A stretch of DNA of 32,863 nucleotides, taken from assembly GCA_019420305.1 (NCBI GenBank), contig JAHZHL010000028.1, positions 1 through 32,863 of the forward strand, written 5' to 3'. The DNA comes from Bacillota bacterium. Its GTDB lineage: Bacteria; Bacillota; Clostridia; Peptostreptococcales; Anaerovoracaceae. Made by a program: the position numbers and the translations under genes. Below are positions 16,177 through 24,105 of the stretch, one piece after another. The first letter of the stretch is position 1; every line of letters starts with the position of its first letter. Under the pieces are notes generated by a model, which was not told the DNA's origin, searched no databases, and saw only the letters and a list, made by a program, of their open reading frames with translations.

Positions 16177-16791
16177 ATGAGTAAGCAGATTATAACCATC
16201 AGCCGTGAATTCGGCAGCGGAGGAAGATTGATCGGAAGACGACTGGCGGATGATTTGGGGATTCCTTATTATGATAAAGAGCTTCTGAGCAGAATTTCGG
16301 AAGAAAGCGGATTTTCGAAAGAGATGATGGAAGAGGCGGAAATGAAAGCCAAGAACAGCTTTTTCTACAGCCTGTCCTCTGCTTTTGGAACCGGAGATTC
16401 CGGCCCGGACAGCCTTTCTCTGAACGAGCGGTTTTTCCTGGCGCAGTTTGATACGATTCGCAAGATTGCCGACGAGGGATCCTGTGTCATCGTAGGAAGA
16501 TGCGCGGACTATGTGCTGCGGGGTATTCCGGGAGCGACGAACATTTTCATCTATGCGGAAAAAGGCGATAAGATCAAACGCGCGGTGGAAGAGTACAATG
16601 TTCCGGAAAAAGATGTAAAGAAGGTTATGAACGATACCGACAAGGCCCGCGCCAATTATTACAATTACCATACAGGCCGCAAGTGGGGAGATCCAGTCAA
16701 CTATAACCTGTGCATTGACAGCGGTTATATCTCCATTGATAATATTGTCAAACTGATTAAAGATTATCTGGAATTGAAAAACGAACGTTAA
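16177..16791 (+). CDS. Cytidylate kinase-like protein (PF13189)
   Basis: The 204-residue P-loop protein begins QIITISREFGSGGRLIGRRL. This is the hallmark of the Cytidylate_kin2 family, in which GSGGRLIG (13-20) replaces the usual Walker A. It then has YYDKELL, GRCADYVL and a Lys/Arg-rich lid region (near 125-165, ending GRKWGDP). These features suggest a nucleotide or small-molecule kinase. The substrate of this family is not settled, and it is distinct from the normal Cmk of bacteria. A good ribosome binding site (AAGGGAGG) precedes ATG. It is the final gene before the strong terminator at 16835-16893, so it is transcribed with the purine genes. Confidence 0.88.
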   Translation: MSKQIITISREFGSGGRLIGRRLADDLGIPYYDKELLSRISEESGFSKEMMEEAEMKAKNSFFYSLSSAFGTGDSGPDSLSLNERFFLAQFDTIRKIADEGSCVIVGRCADYVLRGIPGATNIFIYAEKGDKIKRAVEEYNVPEKDVKKVMNDTDKARANYYNYHTGRKWGDPVNYNLCIDSGYISIDNIVKLIKDYLELKNER

Positions 16792-16834
16792 ATAAACAAA
16801 ATCCTCAATTAAATCCTGACTGAAATACGAATAT

Positions 16835-16893
16835 GGAGAAGGGATTCCCGTCAGAAGACTTTTCTTATGACGGAGGAACCCTTCTCCTTTTTT
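16835..16893 (+). terminator. Rho-independent terminator ending the purine cluster
   Basis: GGAGAAGGG (16835-16843) pairs with CCCTTCTCC (16879-16887). An inner CCGTCA/TGACGG stem lies within, and six T follow (16888-16893). It lies about 45 nt after the last gene of the run and has no T run on the other strand. Confidence 0.9.
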
Positions 16894-16910
16894 ACAGAAA
16901 GCTAAAGCGT

Positions 16911-17789
16911 TTACGGATTTTTCTCCTCAAGACAGGACTTCATAATCTGCCAAAATCGCTTGAAAAGCCAGCTGCGGTCTGTGTCCGAGTAATAGAGCCC
17001 AAAAGAAAAGGGCTTTTGATCGGTGAGGGGGATACAGCACAGCGTCTTCGTCGACATATTGGGAAGCGCGGGAAGCAGTGTATAACCAAGTCCCGCCTTG
17101 ACTAAGGTCAGAACGCTTTCATAGCTGTCCCCGAAAAAACGCTCTTCCTCCGGAAAGGAAGAAGCGATTCTCAGCTGCAGCTGAAACAGGGACTGGGGAA
17201 TCCGGTGGGATTCGCATAAAACGATGGGGCCATGCAGCTTGTCCGCTGTCAGAGACTGATATTGAGCCAAAGGGTGATTCCTGCTGCAGATACAGCAAAT
17301 CGGGCTGGAAAAGAGATTGTGATACTGCAGGGAGTCGCTTTTATAGGTGTTCTTTGCGCCGAACATCACATCAATCTGTCCGGATTCCATAAGATTGGAA
17401 AGTATATCAAAAGGAACCAGACGGATGAAGGGCTGAAGCTGAGGGAATTCTTTTTTCAGCCTGCTTATGGGACGGGGAAGGAGTTCCAGCTCTAACTGAT
17501 TGTCGCAGGCGATTTCAAGAGGGATCGGATCTGCCGAACTGTGGAGCCGATCTCTGGCAGAGGCGATAATTTTCAGGATTCGATCCGCGTCCGGGAAAAA
17601 ACGCCGTCCCTCCGGCGTCAGGGAGACGCTTTTGCTCGTACGGAGAAAAAGCTTGACTCCCAGCTCCTCTTCCAGAGAGCGAATCTGGTGACTGACCGCG
17701 GGCTGGCTAATTTTAATTTCTTCCGCGGCTTTTGAGAAATTCAGGTGCCGCCCTACCGCGAGGAAACATTCTAACTGAATGGTATTCAT
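16911..17789 (-). CDS. LysR-family transcriptional regulator
   Basis: The first 60 residues form the typical winged helix-turn-helix (MNTIQLECFLAVGRHLNFSK, then AAEEIKISQPAVSHQIRSLEEELG, then FLRTSKSVSLTPEG). Residues of about 90-290 form the periplasmic-binding-like effector domain. The length, 292, is normal. It is divergent from the ABC exporter genes at 17943-21586 and shares a 153-bp promoter region with them that contains two overlapping palindromes. This is the classic layout for a LysR protein that represses itself and controls its neighbour. The effector cannot be told from sequence. A drug or metabolite exported by the ABC pair is a reasonable guess. Confidence 0.93.
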   Translation of the reverse strand: MNTIQLECFLAVGRHLNFSKAAEEIKISQPAVSHQIRSLEEELGVKLFLRTSKSVSLTPEGRRFFPDADRILKIIASARDRLHSSADPIPLEIACDNQLELELLPRPISRLKKEFPQLQPFIRLVPFDILSNLMESGQIDVMFGAKNTYKSDSLQYHNLFSSPICCICSRNHPLAQYQSLTADKLHGPIVLCESHRIPQSLFQLQLRIASSFPEEERFFGDSYESVLTLVKAGLGYTLLPALPNMSTKTLCCIPLTDQKPFSFGLYYSDTDRSWLFKRFWQIMKSCLEEKNP

Positions 17790-17822
17790 AGGCTCTCCTT
17801 GTTATAAAAAATATATATAATC

Positions 17823-17856
17823 ATCTATAAGAATATGTTATAGATTATAACATATT
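17823..17856. promoter_or_regulatory. Two overlapping palindromic operators between lysR and the ABC genes
   Basis: Palindrome 1 has 8-bp perfect arms ATCTATAA (17823-17830) and TTATAGAT (17838-17845). Palindrome 2 has 11-bp perfect arms (17832-17842 and 17846-17856) around GAT. Both contain T-N11-A type spacing expected for LysR boxes. Palindrome 2 covers the lysR -10 box and ends 6 bp before the -35 box of the ABC promoter. Confidence 0.7.
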
Positions 17857-17872
17857 TGAATTTTACAAACAA
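17844..17872 (-). promoter_or_regulatory. Promoter of the lysR gene
   Basis: On the minus strand TTGTTT (complement of 17867-17872), a 17-bp spacer and TATAAT (complement of 17844-17849). Its -10 box lies inside palindrome 2, consistent with autorepression. Confidence 0.65.
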
Positions 17873-17890
17873 CAAAATTGACGGTAGAAT
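17862..17890 (+). promoter_or_regulatory. Promoter of the ABC exporter operon
   Basis: TTTACA (17862-17867), a 17-bp spacer and TAGAAT (17885-17890). It overlaps the divergent lysR promoter face to face, so binding of polymerase or regulator at one should affect the other. Confidence 0.65.
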
Positions 17891-17942
17891 AGGTGCGTGA
17901 ACAAAAAAGAGAGAAATTTACGGAATAAAGGGGGAATTAGAA

Positions 17943-19682
17943 TTGAGGACAATTTTAAAGCAGCTCGGGAAGTACAAGCGGGATTCGATTCTGACTCTGT
18001 TCTACGCCGGGCTGGAAGCTGTACTGGAAGTAATCCTTCCATTTACGACAGCTCTGATTATTGACAAGGGGCTTCAGGCCGGAGATATGGGGGCCGTATT
18101 CCGCTATGGACTACTCATGATTGTTATGGCGCTGTGCAGCCTGACCTGCGGGATACTGGCGGGAAAATACGCGGCCAGCGCGTCCGCGGGATTTGCCTGC
18201 AATCTGCGGCAGAATATGTACGAACGGATACAGGACTTTTCCTTTTCCAATATCGACAAGTTCAGCACCGCGGGGTTGGTTACCAGAATGACAACAGATA
18301 TTACGAATGTGCAGAACGCCTTTCAGATGTCTATCCGAATCGCGATAAGGGCGCCGCTGATGCTGGTTTTCAGCATGGTTATGTGTTTCTGGATCAATCG
18401 GACGCTGAGTCTGATTTTTCTGGTCGCGCTCTGTTTTCTGGCCGTTATGCTGTTCTTTCTCCTGGGAGGGGCCTCGAAAGTGTTCCATCAGGTATTTGAC
18501 AAGTATGACGATTTGAATGAGGATGTGCAGGAAAATGTTTCCGCCATTCGCGTGGTAAAGGCCTATGTGCGGGAGGATTTTGAAAACAAGAAGTTCACAA
18601 AAGCGACGCAGAACCTGTACCGGCTCTTTGTAAAGGCGGAAAGTCTGCTGGCGCTGAACGCGCCGTCTATGATGCTGGTGATCTACGGCTGTATTACGGC
18701 GGTTTCCTGGTTTGGCGCCAAGTTCATCGTAGCCGGAGATATGACGACCGGACAGATTACATCGCTGTTCAGTTATATCATGGGCGTTATGATGTCGCTG
18801 ATGATGCTTTCCATGATTTTCGTTATGGTTTCCATGAGTTCGGCCAGTGTAAAGCGAATTTCGGAAGTGCTGAACGAAGTGCCGGAACTGCGAAATCCGG
18901 AAGAGCCGGTGATGGAACTGGCGGACGGCAGTATTGATTTCGATCATGTGGACTTTTCCTATCAGAAGGGTTCCGGTGAAGAGGTGCTCAAAGACATCGA
19001 TCTTCATATTAAATCCGGAGAGACCATCGGAATTGTCGGCGGGACCGGGTCCGGAAAGACCAGCCTGGTGAACCTGATCAGCCGCCTTTACGACGCGACG
19101 GAAGGAGAAGTCCGCGTCGGCGGAAGAAATGTAAAAGACTATGATCTGGAAGCGCTGCGAAATCAGGTGGCGGTTGTGCTGCAGAAAAACGTTGTTTTTT
19201 CCGGCACCATTTTGGAAAACCTCCGCTGGGGAAAGGAGGACGCGACAGAGGAAGAATGCGTCGAAGCCTGCCGGGCGGCCTGCGCGGATGAGTTCATTGA
19301 AAAGATGCCGAAAAAATATGAAACGTATCTGGAGCGGGGCGGCGCCAATGTTTCCGGCGGGCAGAAACAGAGACTCTGTATCGCGAGAGCTTTGTTAAAG
19401 CAGCCGAAGGTGCTGATTCTGGACGATTCTACCAGCGCCGTGGATACGGCGACAGACGCCAGAATCCGCAAGGCCTTCCGGGAAAAGATTCCGGGTACTA
19501 CCAAGCTGATTATCGCTCAGCGGGTGTCCAGCGTGGAGGACGCGGATCGGATTCTGATTCTGGATGACGGGCATATTCTGGGATTTGACACACATGAAAA
19601 CCTGCTGAAGGACAATGCGATTTACAGGGAAATCTATGAGTCGCAGATTAAAGGCGGCGGTGATTTCGACCAGGCAGGCTGA
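17943..19682 (+). CDS. ABC exporter half-transporter, degenerate-site subunit
   Basis: The 579-residue protein has a six-helix membrane domain (about 1-310) and a C-terminal ATPase domain. The ATPase has Walker A GGTGSGKT (366-373), signature VSGGQKQR and Walker B LILDDSTSAVD. The residue after the Walker B aspartate is Asp495 instead of the catalytic Glu, as in the degenerate site of heterodimeric exporters of the BmrCD/TM287-288 type. The start is TTG 17943 with AAAGGGGG 8 nt upstream, and no better start lies nearby. It forms an operon with the next gene after a 20-nt gap and is probably controlled by the divergent LysR. A role in drug or metabolite export is inferred from the family. Confidence 0.93.
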   Translation: MRTILKQLGKYKRDSILTLFYAGLEAVLEVILPFTTALIIDKGLQAGDMGAVFRYGLLMIVMALCSLTCGILAGKYAASASAGFACNLRQNMYERIQDFSFSNIDKFSTAGLVTRMTTDITNVQNAFQMSIRIAIRAPLMLVFSMVMCFWINRTLSLIFLVALCFLAVMLFFLLGGASKVFHQVFDKYDDLNEDVQENVSAIRVVKAYVREDFENKKFTKATQNLYRLFVKAESLLALNAPSMMLVIYGCITAVSWFGAKFIVAGDMTTGQITSLFSYIMGVMMSLMMLSMIFVMVSMSSASVKRISEVLNEVPELRNPEEPVMELADGSIDFDHVDFSYQKGSGEEVLKDIDLHIKSGETIGIVGGTGSGKTSLVNLISRLYDATEGEVRVGGRNVKDYDLEALRNQVAVVLQKNVVFSGTILENLRWGKEDATEEECVEACRAACADEFIEKMPKKYETYLERGGANVSGGQKQRLCIARALLKQPKVLILDDSTSAVDTATDARIRKAFREKIPGTTKLIIAQRVSSVEDADRILILDDGHILGFDTHENLLKDNAIYREIYESQIKGGGDFDQAG

Positions 19683-19702
19683 TGAAAGGGGATTTGATAT
19701 AG

Positions 19703-21586
19703 ATGGAAGCAAGACCGGAAAAAATGAAAAAAAGTGACGTTTTGGGGATTTTCAAACGTCTGCTCGGATACATGATAAAGAATTACAAGTTTTCGTTTCT
19801 GCTGGTGGTAATCTGTATTCTCATTACCGCGGTGGCGACTATGCGGGGAATGCTCTTTGTGCAGTCTCTGGTGGATGACTACATCGTGCCGCTGATGCAG
19901 TCCGCTTCGCCGGACTTTTCGCTGCTGGCGAAGGCGCTTGTGGGAATCGCGATTATGTACATCATCGCCATTGTATCGACTTACGGGTATAACCGGATTA
20001 TGGTCAATGTCAGTCAGGGAACAATGAAAAAGCTGCGTATCGAGCTTTTTACAAAAATGGAGTCCCTGCCGATCCGGTTTTTTGATACCCACGCCCATGG
20101 GGATATTATGTCGGTTTATACAAATGACGTAGATACACTGCGCCAGCTTTTCAGTCAGAGCATCCCTCAGGTCATCAACGCACTCGTAACTATGGCGGCG
20201 ACTTTTATCTCCATGCTGATCCTGGATGTGCCCCTGACGGTACTGACACTTGCGACGGCGGTCATTATGCTGATTGTAACGAAAAAGTTCTCCGCCCTTT
20301 CCGGGAAGTATTTTCAACATCAGCAGCATGACCTGGGCGCGGTAGACGGATATATTGAGGAAATGATGGACGGTCAGAAGGTGGTTAAGGTGTTCTGCCA
20401 CGAAGAGCAGGCAGTGGAAGAGTTTAAGAGACTAAACGACCAGCTGCGGGACAGCGCGGATAAGGCAAACCGGTACGCGAATCTGATGATGCCGGTGAAC
20501 GCCAATATCGGAAATCTCAGTTATGTGCTGTGCGCGGTTTTCGGAGCGCTGCTGGCTCTTTCCGGCGCAGCGGGAACGACGGTCGGAACGATTATCGCCT
20601 TTCTCGGATTGAACCGGAACTTTACTCAGCCGATTGCGCAGATCAGCCAGCAGATGACCTTTATCGTTATGGGACAGGCCGGCGCCAACCGAGTCTTTGA
20701 ACTGCTGGATCAGGAGCCGGAGGAAGACCACGGTTATGTAACACTGGTCAACGCGAAGGAAGCAGAGGACGGAACTCTGACAGAGGCGGAAACCCGTACC
20801 GGAATCTGGGCGTGGAAACACCCGCATAAAGACGGTACGCTTACTTATGAAAAGCTGGAAGGAAGAGTGGTCATGGATGGCGTGGACTTTGGCTATGACG
20901 ACGATAAAATGGTGCTTCACGATATTCGTCTGTACGCGGAGCCGGGTCAGAAGATCGCCTTTGTCGGCTCCACTGGGGCGGGAAAGACGACGATCACCAA
21001 TCTCATCAACCGCTTTTATGATATTCAGGACGGGAAGATCCGCTACGATGGAATCAATATCACCAAGATCCGCAAGCCGGATTTAAGGCGTTCCCTCGGC
21101 ATGGTACTGCAGGATACCCATCTATTTACCGGAACCGTTATGGACAATATCCGCTACGGAAAGCTGGATGCCACGGATGAAGAGTGCATTGCCGCGGCGA
21201 AACTCGCCAATGCGGACAGTTTTATTCACCGGCTGCCGGATGGTTATCAGACCGTGCTTACCGGAGACGGCGCGAACCTGAGTCAGGGGCAGCGCCAGCT
21301 TCTCTCGATTGCCAGGGCAGCGGTTGCCGACCCGCCGGTACTGATTCTGGACGAAGCTACGTCGTCCATTGATACCCGAACGGAGAGTCTGATTCAGGCC
21401 GGTATGGACGCGCTGATGGAAGGGCGAACCACCTTTGTCATCGCCCACAGGCTGTCTACAGTAAAGAACTCCGACTGCATCATGGTCCTGGAACACGGAC
21501 GCATTATCGAGCGGGGCAGCCATGAGGATCTGATCGCGGAAAAAGGAAAATATTATCAGCTCTATACCGGGAATTTCGCGGAATAA
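19703..21586 (+). CDS. ABC exporter half-transporter, catalytic-site subunit
   Basis: Partner of the preceding gene. The 627-residue protein has a basic N-terminus, six membrane segments (about 25-330) and an ATPase domain with Walker A GSTGAGKT (422-429), signature LSQGQRQL and Walker B LILDEATSSID with catalytic Glu551. The signature has Gln where the usual motif has Gly (LSGGQ). With the Asp495 of the partner this makes one weak and one full ATP site, the pattern of asymmetric heterodimers. Residues of about 350-390 form an extra charged segment (EDGTLTEAETRTGIWAW) between the membrane and ATPase domains. The gene ends at 21586 and a Rpn-like remnant follows at once. Confidence 0.93.
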   Translation: MEARPEKMKKSDVLGIFKRLLGYMIKNYKFSFLLVVICILITAVATMRGMLFVQSLVDDYIVPLMQSASPDFSLLAKALVGIAIMYIIAIVSTYGYNRIMVNVSQGTMKKLRIELFTKMESLPIRFFDTHAHGDIMSVYTNDVDTLRQLFSQSIPQVINALVTMAATFISMLILDVPLTVLTLATAVIMLIVTKKFSALSGKYFQHQQHDLGAVDGYIEEMMDGQKVVKVFCHEEQAVEEFKRLNDQLRDSADKANRYANLMMPVNANIGNLSYVLCAVFGALLALSGAAGTTVGTIIAFLGLNRNFTQPIAQISQQMTFIVMGQAGANRVFELLDQEPEEDHGYVTLVNAKEAEDGTLTEAETRTGIWAWKHPHKDGTLTYEKLEGRVVMDGVDFGYDDDKMVLHDIRLYAEPGQKIAFVGSTGAGKTTITNLINRFYDIQDGKIRYDGINITKIRKPDLRRSLGMVLQDTHLFTGTVMDNIRYGKLDATDEECIAAAKLANADSFIHRLPDGYQTVLTGDGANLSQGQRQLLSIARAAVADPPVLILDEATSSIDTRTESLIQAGMDALMEGRTTFVIAHRLSTVKNSDCIMVLEHGRIIERGSHEDLIAEKGKYYQLYTGNFAE

Positions 21587-21599
21587 GGAGGCGGAGGAA

Positions 21600-21818
21600 C
21601 TGAATCCGCTGGAAGTGCTGAGCGCGTACCGGATGTCAAAAGAGATGTATCAGATTGACCAGGCGATCCGCATGCGGACGGCAAAAGAGCAAGGCATAGA
21701 GCAAGGTCGAATCAAGGGGCGAATTGAAGTCGCGAAAAAAATGAAAGCCAGGGGCATGTCAGTGGAAGAAATTGCGGAGCTTACAGGGCTCAGTCCACAG
21801 GAAATTGAAAACCTTTGA
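21600..21818 (+). pseudogene. C-terminal remnant of a Rpn-family (PD-(D/E)XK) nuclease/transposase-like gene
   Basis: The frame encodes about 72 residues with a Glu/Gln/Gly/Arg repeat (EQGIEQGRIKGRIE), followed by VAKKMKARGMSVEEIAELTGLSPQEIENL. This tail is very common at the end of Rpn/PDDEXK-transposase proteins. The catalytic nuclease domain that should precede it is absent, because the sequence runs directly into the end of the ABC gene (stop at 21586). AAGGAGG at 21586-21592 could serve a CTG at 21600, and GTG 21615 is the first usual start. I think it is a decayed fragment, although a small translated product cannot be excluded. Confidence 0.6.
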
Positions 21819-22045
21819 ACGCAGAAAAGGGTTGTCATTTAGTAACAGATTGAAATTTTTCGCGTTTGTTACTAACATTTCAAGGTTTTCAGGTCGTAAA
21901 TCAGGCGGAGTCGCTTACTTGCAGGGAAAAAAGCGAAAGCGATCTCTGGAACGCTGTAATTTTTAGAAACAAACGGAAAATCTCGCAAAGTGTTGATAAA
22001 GATAATGGGAACGAAAGGTTCCGTCTTCTGCATGATAAAAGAGGG

Positions 22046-22090
22046 GTTGCCGCATTGACGAGTAAAAGTCGTCAGAGCGGCAGCTTTTTT
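22046..22090 (+). terminator. Rho-independent terminator, second member of a hairpin family
   Basis: A 16-bp stem (22046-22061 and 22069-22084) with one mismatch and two G-U pairs, a 7-nt loop and six T. It has the same stem length, loop length and much of the sequence of the hairpin at 11-49 read on the minus strand, including the GGGG just before the stem. Confidence 0.85.
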
Positions 22091-22099
22091 CTTGCACAT

Positions 22100-22137
22100 A
22101 AAAACAACTCCCAAATGCCGGAACATCGGGAGCTGTT
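22100..22137 (-). terminator. Terminator of the PEPCK-like gene
   Basis: Minus-strand hairpin made of 22124-22137 and 22103-22117, with one bulge and some G-U pairs, followed by five T (complement of 22100-22104). It lies about 55 nt after the stop of the gene at 22191-23882. Confidence 0.7.
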
Positions 22138-22190
22138 GGTGTGAAAAATGAAAGTCAAAGGGAAACCCTCTGCCGTTAACGGCAGAAGAA

Positions 22191-23882
22191 CTAATTGCTT
22201 TCAATAAACTTCAGCAGCGCTTTCGCCGCGTTCTTGATATCGTCTCCCTCCGGGTTGAGGCCCAGATGGGTATAGACCTCGCCGATAAATACATTGTTCT
22301 TCTTGAGACATTGGAACATTTCCTCAATAATAGGCTCGCATTTGTCCTGCTCCTGCATCGGACCGAAGGGATTGGCAAAGTAGGTTTCCGAAAGCCCTGT
22401 TTCCTGGGTTGTGCCTTTAGCCATACGGATCCCCTTTACGAAGGTCTCTTTGGCCTCTCTCAGATCCTCGAACTGCCGCAGTCCCTGCTTGTTATCATAG
22501 TTGTTGGCATAGGCAAACAGATCAATTTTGTGGTTGCGCGTGATGAGAGAATAGGGAGCCGCGGGGGTGATAACCCTGGCATTTGCCTGATCCGGATTGA
22601 AGAAAATAGAACGGTTGATATCCCGGTACGGCGCTCCCGGATCCAGATCGTCGAGGCGGACAAAGGCGCCGATTTCCGTTCCCTGAGCAACCGGTACGCC
22701 GTCTTCAATGTGGAAGGTGCCCATATCATCAAAGACGATTTCCAGCTTTTGTATTTTATCATTGCCAAGAGATTTCAAAGCCTCGATGGTTTCTGACTTG
22801 CCGGCGCCCGAATCGCCCATAAGACAGATCCCTTTACTCTTTCCGCTTTTCAGGATTACGTTGATAAAGGCTCCGTGAATCGGCAGCCAGCCCCGCTGCA
22901 TCATAGCCACATTATGAAGGGTCAGCACCATCTTTTTCATATAGCCGAAATACTCGATTTTTTCACTTGATGATACGCTTCCAACCCAGAGATCTTCGTC
23001 CTGATCGTGATAGAAGGTACATTGTCCCTGTCCGTCCGGATTTCCAAAGAGGACGATTCCGTCCGGCTTTTGTGAAGCTTCCTCCGGCGTTGCCAGTTCA
23101 AAAAGGTTTGCGCAGGAGATCCCGTTCGCCATATAATCCCGGTGGAAACAAATAAAGAAGAGAAGCTCCCCCACTTTGGCCGGATAGCAAAAATATTCAG
23201 CAGGATCCCCACTGAAGGTAAAGGCCGGGTTTTTCAGTGTCTTTTCAAATAACCCTTCCCGTTTATTGGATTTCGGATGAAGGATCGTCGGCGTCCGCAG
23301 CATGACCGAATCAATGAACATGATTTCCTTTAAGAAATGGTATCGTTCGCTCAAATGGATACTGGAATTCATGTAGCACGCGATAGCGGCGTTGGTTCCT
23401 GCCGGCTGCTGGCGGAATATTTTATTGGGGTGGCCGCTCAGAGACTGTTCGATCTTGCGGAAGGTATTGCGGATCAGCTGGTTAAATTCCGAGTCCTGAT
23501 TTACAAAGACCGTCGATTCCGTATCGCTGAGGCGATTGGTGGTAATCGAGTATCTTTGATGATCCTTCCAGTAATTAAAGATGCCCTCTACAAAGTTAAG
23601 GGCGTTGTCCGTGCCGTCCAGGTACGGACTGCTGACCTCCTGTATATCGAAGACGAGAATCATTCTTCCCAGTCTGCACAGATCCTCCACGGCTTCCTTG
23701 TCGCTTTTTCCCGCGGCAGCCCACTCATAAAGATCGGTATCATGAGTCCGGAGATAATCCATATAACGCAGAGCAAAGGCTTTGAATTCTTCCGATTTTA
23801 AAAGTCCCGACTTTGTGTCCGGAAGCGCAAGATCAAAATTAAGAATCGCTACATTATCCGTAAGGTGAAATTTTTCTTTCAT
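22191..23882 (-). CDS. Diverged PEPCK/HPr-kinase-like P-loop protein of unknown substrate
   Basis: The 563-residue protein has no exact family I can name. Its C-terminal half resembles ATP-dependent PEP carboxykinase and HPr kinase. HGAFINV leads into the P-loop MGDSGAGKSE (355-364, Lys362), close to the GDSGxGKSE of HprK. A kinase-2-like VFDDMGTFHIEDG comes next. Further on, FVKGIRMAKGTTQETGLSETYFANPFG matches the PEPCK pattern FxSGYTxKxAGTExGxxxPxxxFSxxFGxPF in order. The first 330 residues have no recognised motif. PEPCK makes oxaloacetate or PEP, HprK phosphorylates HPr, and either chemistry or a new kinase is possible. It is a single-gene unit, GGAGGG before ATG, followed by a terminator. 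Confidence 0.8.
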   Translation of the reverse strand: MKEKFHLTDNVAILNFDLALPDTKSGLLKSEEFKAFALRYMDYLRTHDTDLYEWAAAGKSDKEAVEDLCRLGRMILVFDIQEVSSPYLDGTDNALNFVEGIFNYWKDHQRYSITTNRLSDTESTVFVNQDSEFNQLIRNTFRKIEQSLSGHPNKIFRQQPAGTNAAIACYMNSSIHLSERYHFLKEIMFIDSVMLRTPTILHPKSNKREGLFEKTLKNPAFTFSGDPAEYFCYPAKVGELLFFICFHRDYMANGISCANLFELATPEEASQKPDGIVLFGNPDGQGQCTFYHDQDEDLWVGSVSSSEKIEYFGYMKKMVLTLHNVAMMQRGWLPIHGAFINVILKSGKSKGICLMGDSGAGKSETIEALKSLGNDKIQKLEIVFDDMGTFHIEDGVPVAQGTEIGAFVRLDDLDPGAPYRDINRSIFFNPDQANARVITPAAPYSLITRNHKIDLFAYANNYDNKQGLRQFEDLREAKETFVKGIRMAKGTTQETGLSETYFANPFGPMQEQDKCEPIIEEMFQCLKKNNVFIGEVYTHLGLNPEGDDIKNAAKALLKFIESN

Positions 23883-24011
23883 TTACATCCCTCCAATCCC
23901 TTAGATTCTGAAACTATTTTATCTTATGCCCATTTTACCACAAAGCCATGGGGCGGGGTTATAATTATTTGAGAAGACACCTTAAATCCTTCTTAAATTA
24001 GCGTGATTTTT

Positions 24012-24040
24012 TTGACAAACCTGTATATTTCCTATATCAT
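24012..24040 (+). promoter_or_regulatory. Sigma-A promoter of uppP
   Basis: TTGACA (24012-24017), a 17-bp spacer and TATCAT (24035-24040). The predicted start near 24047 gives a leader of about 60 nt, which includes a small GCTGT/ACAGC hairpin. Confidence 0.85.
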
Positions 24041-24105
24041 ATAGAGTTAGGACGCTGTGGAATTTACAGCTTGCAAGGATAAGAAAGAAGGAGTGTTTTG
24101 GCTAA

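Larger units (their letters stand above)
21819..22190. other. Structured intergenic region without a recognisable gene
   Basis: No reading frame here resembles a protein I know. It holds interleaved inverted repeats at 21839-21883, a GGAAC/GTTCC hairpin (about 22008-22022), a plus-strand terminator (22046-22090), a minus-strand terminator (22100-22137) and a perfect 18-bp palindrome (22169-22186) just after the stop of the minus-strand gene. The plus-strand terminator is more than 220 nt from the end of the nearest plus-strand coding sequence. A small RNA ending there is possible, but I see no clear promoter. Confidence 0.5.

Noticed and set aside
16833..17105. Plus-strand open frame of 90 residues after the purine cluster
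   Set aside because: It runs through the terminator hairpin and the complement of the LysR gene, and resembles nothing known.
23883..23990. Promoter for the PEPCK-like gene on the minus strand
   Set aside because: TAAAAT and a TTTGTG-like box with a 17-bp spacer exist, but the match is too weak to list.
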